Below, piece by piece: positions 62,688 to 64,000 of a DNA stretch of 64,000 nucleotides (positions within the stretch are counted from its first letter, which is position 1; the number at the start of each line of letters is the position of its first letter). The stretch comes from Berberis thunbergii (lineage: Eukaryota > Streptophyta > Magnoliopsida > Ranunculales > Berberidaceae). The stretch lies in the NCBI GenBank assembly GCA_003290165.1, contig QNQO01000461.1, positions 124,001-188,000 on the forward strand, read 5' to 3'. The notes beneath the pieces were generated by a model. The model was given only the letters and a program-made list of their open reading frames with translations, had not been told where the DNA came from and searched no databases. The translations under genes were made by a program, and so were the position numbers.

Positions 62688-64000
62688 ATGGAGTTGTCTG
62701 TGATGATTGTTAATGTAGTCGGGTTTTCGTTGTTGCTTGTATGGATGTTAATAGAGCTTCTGAAACAAAGTAGACATGTAGAGGATGGTGAACTGAAACA
62801 ACCAACAAAGAGGAAGTTTGAAGCTTTTATGAAGATTACTATTGTTTCTAGCATTCTAATCTCAGTTTCATACTTGGGTTTTTGTTTTTATGAGGTTTGG
62901 GTGCTCAAAAAAATATCTATTGAGTCAATTTTTAAGGCAGTAACTTGGGGTCTAGCAACAATGTTTGCAGTCTACTTCAAGAGTAGACCTATTAGAGAAG
63001 ACAAGAGATGGCCTTTGGTTCTTATTTTCTGGTGGCTATTTTCAAGCATTCTCAACATGGTATCTGTCTTCGTTTATGTCCTTTCCTATTTTGAATCGAA
63101 ATGGTTCCGGCACTTGCTCCTCAAGGCTAACTTTTCGGATTTTGTTTCAGTTCCCTTGTCTATACTGCTTTGTTTGAATGTTTTGCATTTCAATTATGCG
63201 GAAAATGTTCTAGAGATTGAGCACCCATTACTTTAGAAGGAAGATGAAGGTGTCAATGAGGATGTGGATGCATTATCAAAAGTCACAGTGTGGAGCTTAC
63301 TTACTTTCAGGTGGCTAAACTCTCTATTTGAAAAGGGTCGGCATCAAAAACTTGAATTTGCCCATGTTCCTCCAGTATGTGAATCTGAAACGGCAGAGAA
63401 ATCTTTTGCCTCTTTTCAAGAATCATTTCGCAGGCAGAAAACTGAAACATTTTCTCTACCGAAAGCTATAATTTATGCTATATGGAGACCTCTCGCCGTT
63501 AATGCAATCTTTGTAGGTATAACTCCTCAATTTACTTTGGCCTATTGCAATCAAACTGTGTTTATAGCAAATGTGTTTGTTTTTTACATTTATTATTTCG
63601 AAATTTTCAGGTACAAACACAATTGCTTCCTATATGGGTCCCTACTTAATCACGAACTTTGTGAATTTCCTATCGGAAAAACAAGATGATTCAAGCCACA
63701 GATATGGACTTATTCTTGCATTCATTTTCTTATTCTCAAAGACTGTTGAATATGTCACAACGACAATGGTACTTTGGAGCTCACAGGATAGACATTCGAG
63801 TAAGAGCAGCTCTTATAGTCTCAATATACAAGAAAACTCTGTCAATCAAGAATTTTGGTTCAAGCACTGGGAAAATCACAAATTTCATCAATGTAGATGT
63901 TGAGAGGAACGGTGACTTCTTTTGGTATATCCATGGAATCTGGTTATTGTCGGTTCAGGTCTTTCTGGCACTAATGATACTGTACAAGAATTTTGGCGGG
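62688..64000 (+). pseudogene. ABCC-type (MRP) transporter, N-terminal part, broken and cut by the window
   Basis: ABCC transporters are membrane ATP pumps, often vacuolar, moving glutathione or glucuronide conjugates. First part 62688-63516: a TMD0-like hydrophobic N terminus (VMIVNVVGFSLLLVWMLIEL; ILISVSYLGFCFYEVW; WPLVLIFWWLFSSILNMVSV), then FRWLNSLFEKGRHQKLEFAH and LPKAIIYAIWRPLAVNAIFV. Intron 63517-63610 (GTATAA to TTTCAG). Second part from 63611: TNTIASYMGPYLITNFVNFL (first transmembrane domain). A 1-2 nt loss near 63755 shifts the frame, after which QRQWYFGAHRIDIRVRAAL, YKKTLSIKNFGSSTGKITNF and VERNGDFFWYIHGIWLL follow. TAG at 63234-63236 stands in place of a Gln codon. Nucleotide-binding domains lie outside the window. 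It resembles the plant ABCC10-like group; that assignment is from memory of the family. Confidence 0.75.

Larger units (their letters stand above)
58658..64000 (+). mobile_element. CACTA-like DNA transposon end and downstream gene-fragment cargo
   Basis: The terminus CACTACACCAAAAGG (58658-58672) interrupts the LINE ORF1 at a clean point and is followed by 200 bp of inverted and direct subterminal repeats, both hallmarks of CACTA (En/Spm) elements. No transposase is recognised. Downstream are fragments of a serine carboxypeptidase-like gene, an unidentified gene, branched-chain oxoacid dehydrogenase E1-beta and an ABCC transporter. The other terminus is not in the window, so how far the element extends, and whether the ABCC segment is cargo or a neighbour, is open. 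The end coordinate is the window edge. Confidence 0.6.

Overview
This window is repeat-rich nuclear DNA of a flowering plant, most likely a eudicot. The evidence is: degraded copies of plant genes with spliceosomal introns (4-coumarate:CoA ligase, a serine carboxypeptidase-like gene, branched-chain 2-oxoacid dehydrogenase E1-beta, an ABCC transporter); one intact plant-type J-domain/DUF3444 gene; LTR retrotransposons with typical plant primer-binding sites (initiator-Met type, Athila type, Tat type); LINE, CACTA-like, Mutator-like and several MITE-like elements. I see no rRNA, tRNA or CRISPR. The species cannot be named from the sequence.

Layout. (1) 1-1365: minus-strand Ty3/gypsy element (gag, PBS, one LTR), inserted in the 5' LTR of (2) element A, 1366-10971, an Athila-like Ty3/gypsy element with decayed gag and protease, no RT or integrase, and a long non-coding 3' region. 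(3) 11828-36920: a minus-strand 4CL pseudogene with all six expected exon blocks recognisable but spread over 25 kb by retrotransposons. Copia element C (12414-24892) sits in intron 4 and itself contains Athila-like element B (13590-21139, TSD CACGG). Copia element D (25735-30374, TSD ATATG) sits in intron 2. Copia element E (32136-36763, TSD TATGGC) sits in exon 1. C carries a fragment of a host NADPH-thioredoxin reductase coding sequence in place of the middle of its gag. D has an intact 1329-codon gag-pol frame and almost identical LTRs, so it is young. (4) 36921-42516: intergenic DNA with an ORF1-only LINE (16-bp TSD) inside a possible DNA element, and an AT-rich MITE-like element. (5) 42517-50659: a non-autonomous Mutator-like element (9-bp TSD) that hosts element F (42743-49867), a Tat-like Ty3 element with decayed gag, no pol, two minisatellites and a decayed antisense extra ORF. 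(6) 50919-54492: several foldback/MITE elements, including three of four copies of a GC-rich palindromic family. (7) 54945-56933: the only intact host gene, a J-domain/zinc-ribbon/DUF3444 protein. (8) 57121-58657: a second ORF1-only LINE, cut at its 5' side by (9) a CACTA-like transposon end at 58658; downstream to the window edge lie pieces of several host genes, at least one with its intron retained, and an ABCC transporter pseudogene.

By-eye LTR divergences give an order of insertion: F (about 17% in one stretch) > A (7-8%) > C, E and B (about 3-4%) > D (1 difference in 271). These are hand estimates. Apart from the J-domain gene, and element D as a possibly autonomous retrotransposon, nothing here looks able to make a full functional protein. 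The most unusual items are the thioredoxin-reductase capture in C, the Pack-type gene-fragment assembly next to the CACTA end, the non-coding 3' region shared by pol-less elements A and B, the antisense ORF of F, and the palindromic MITE family.
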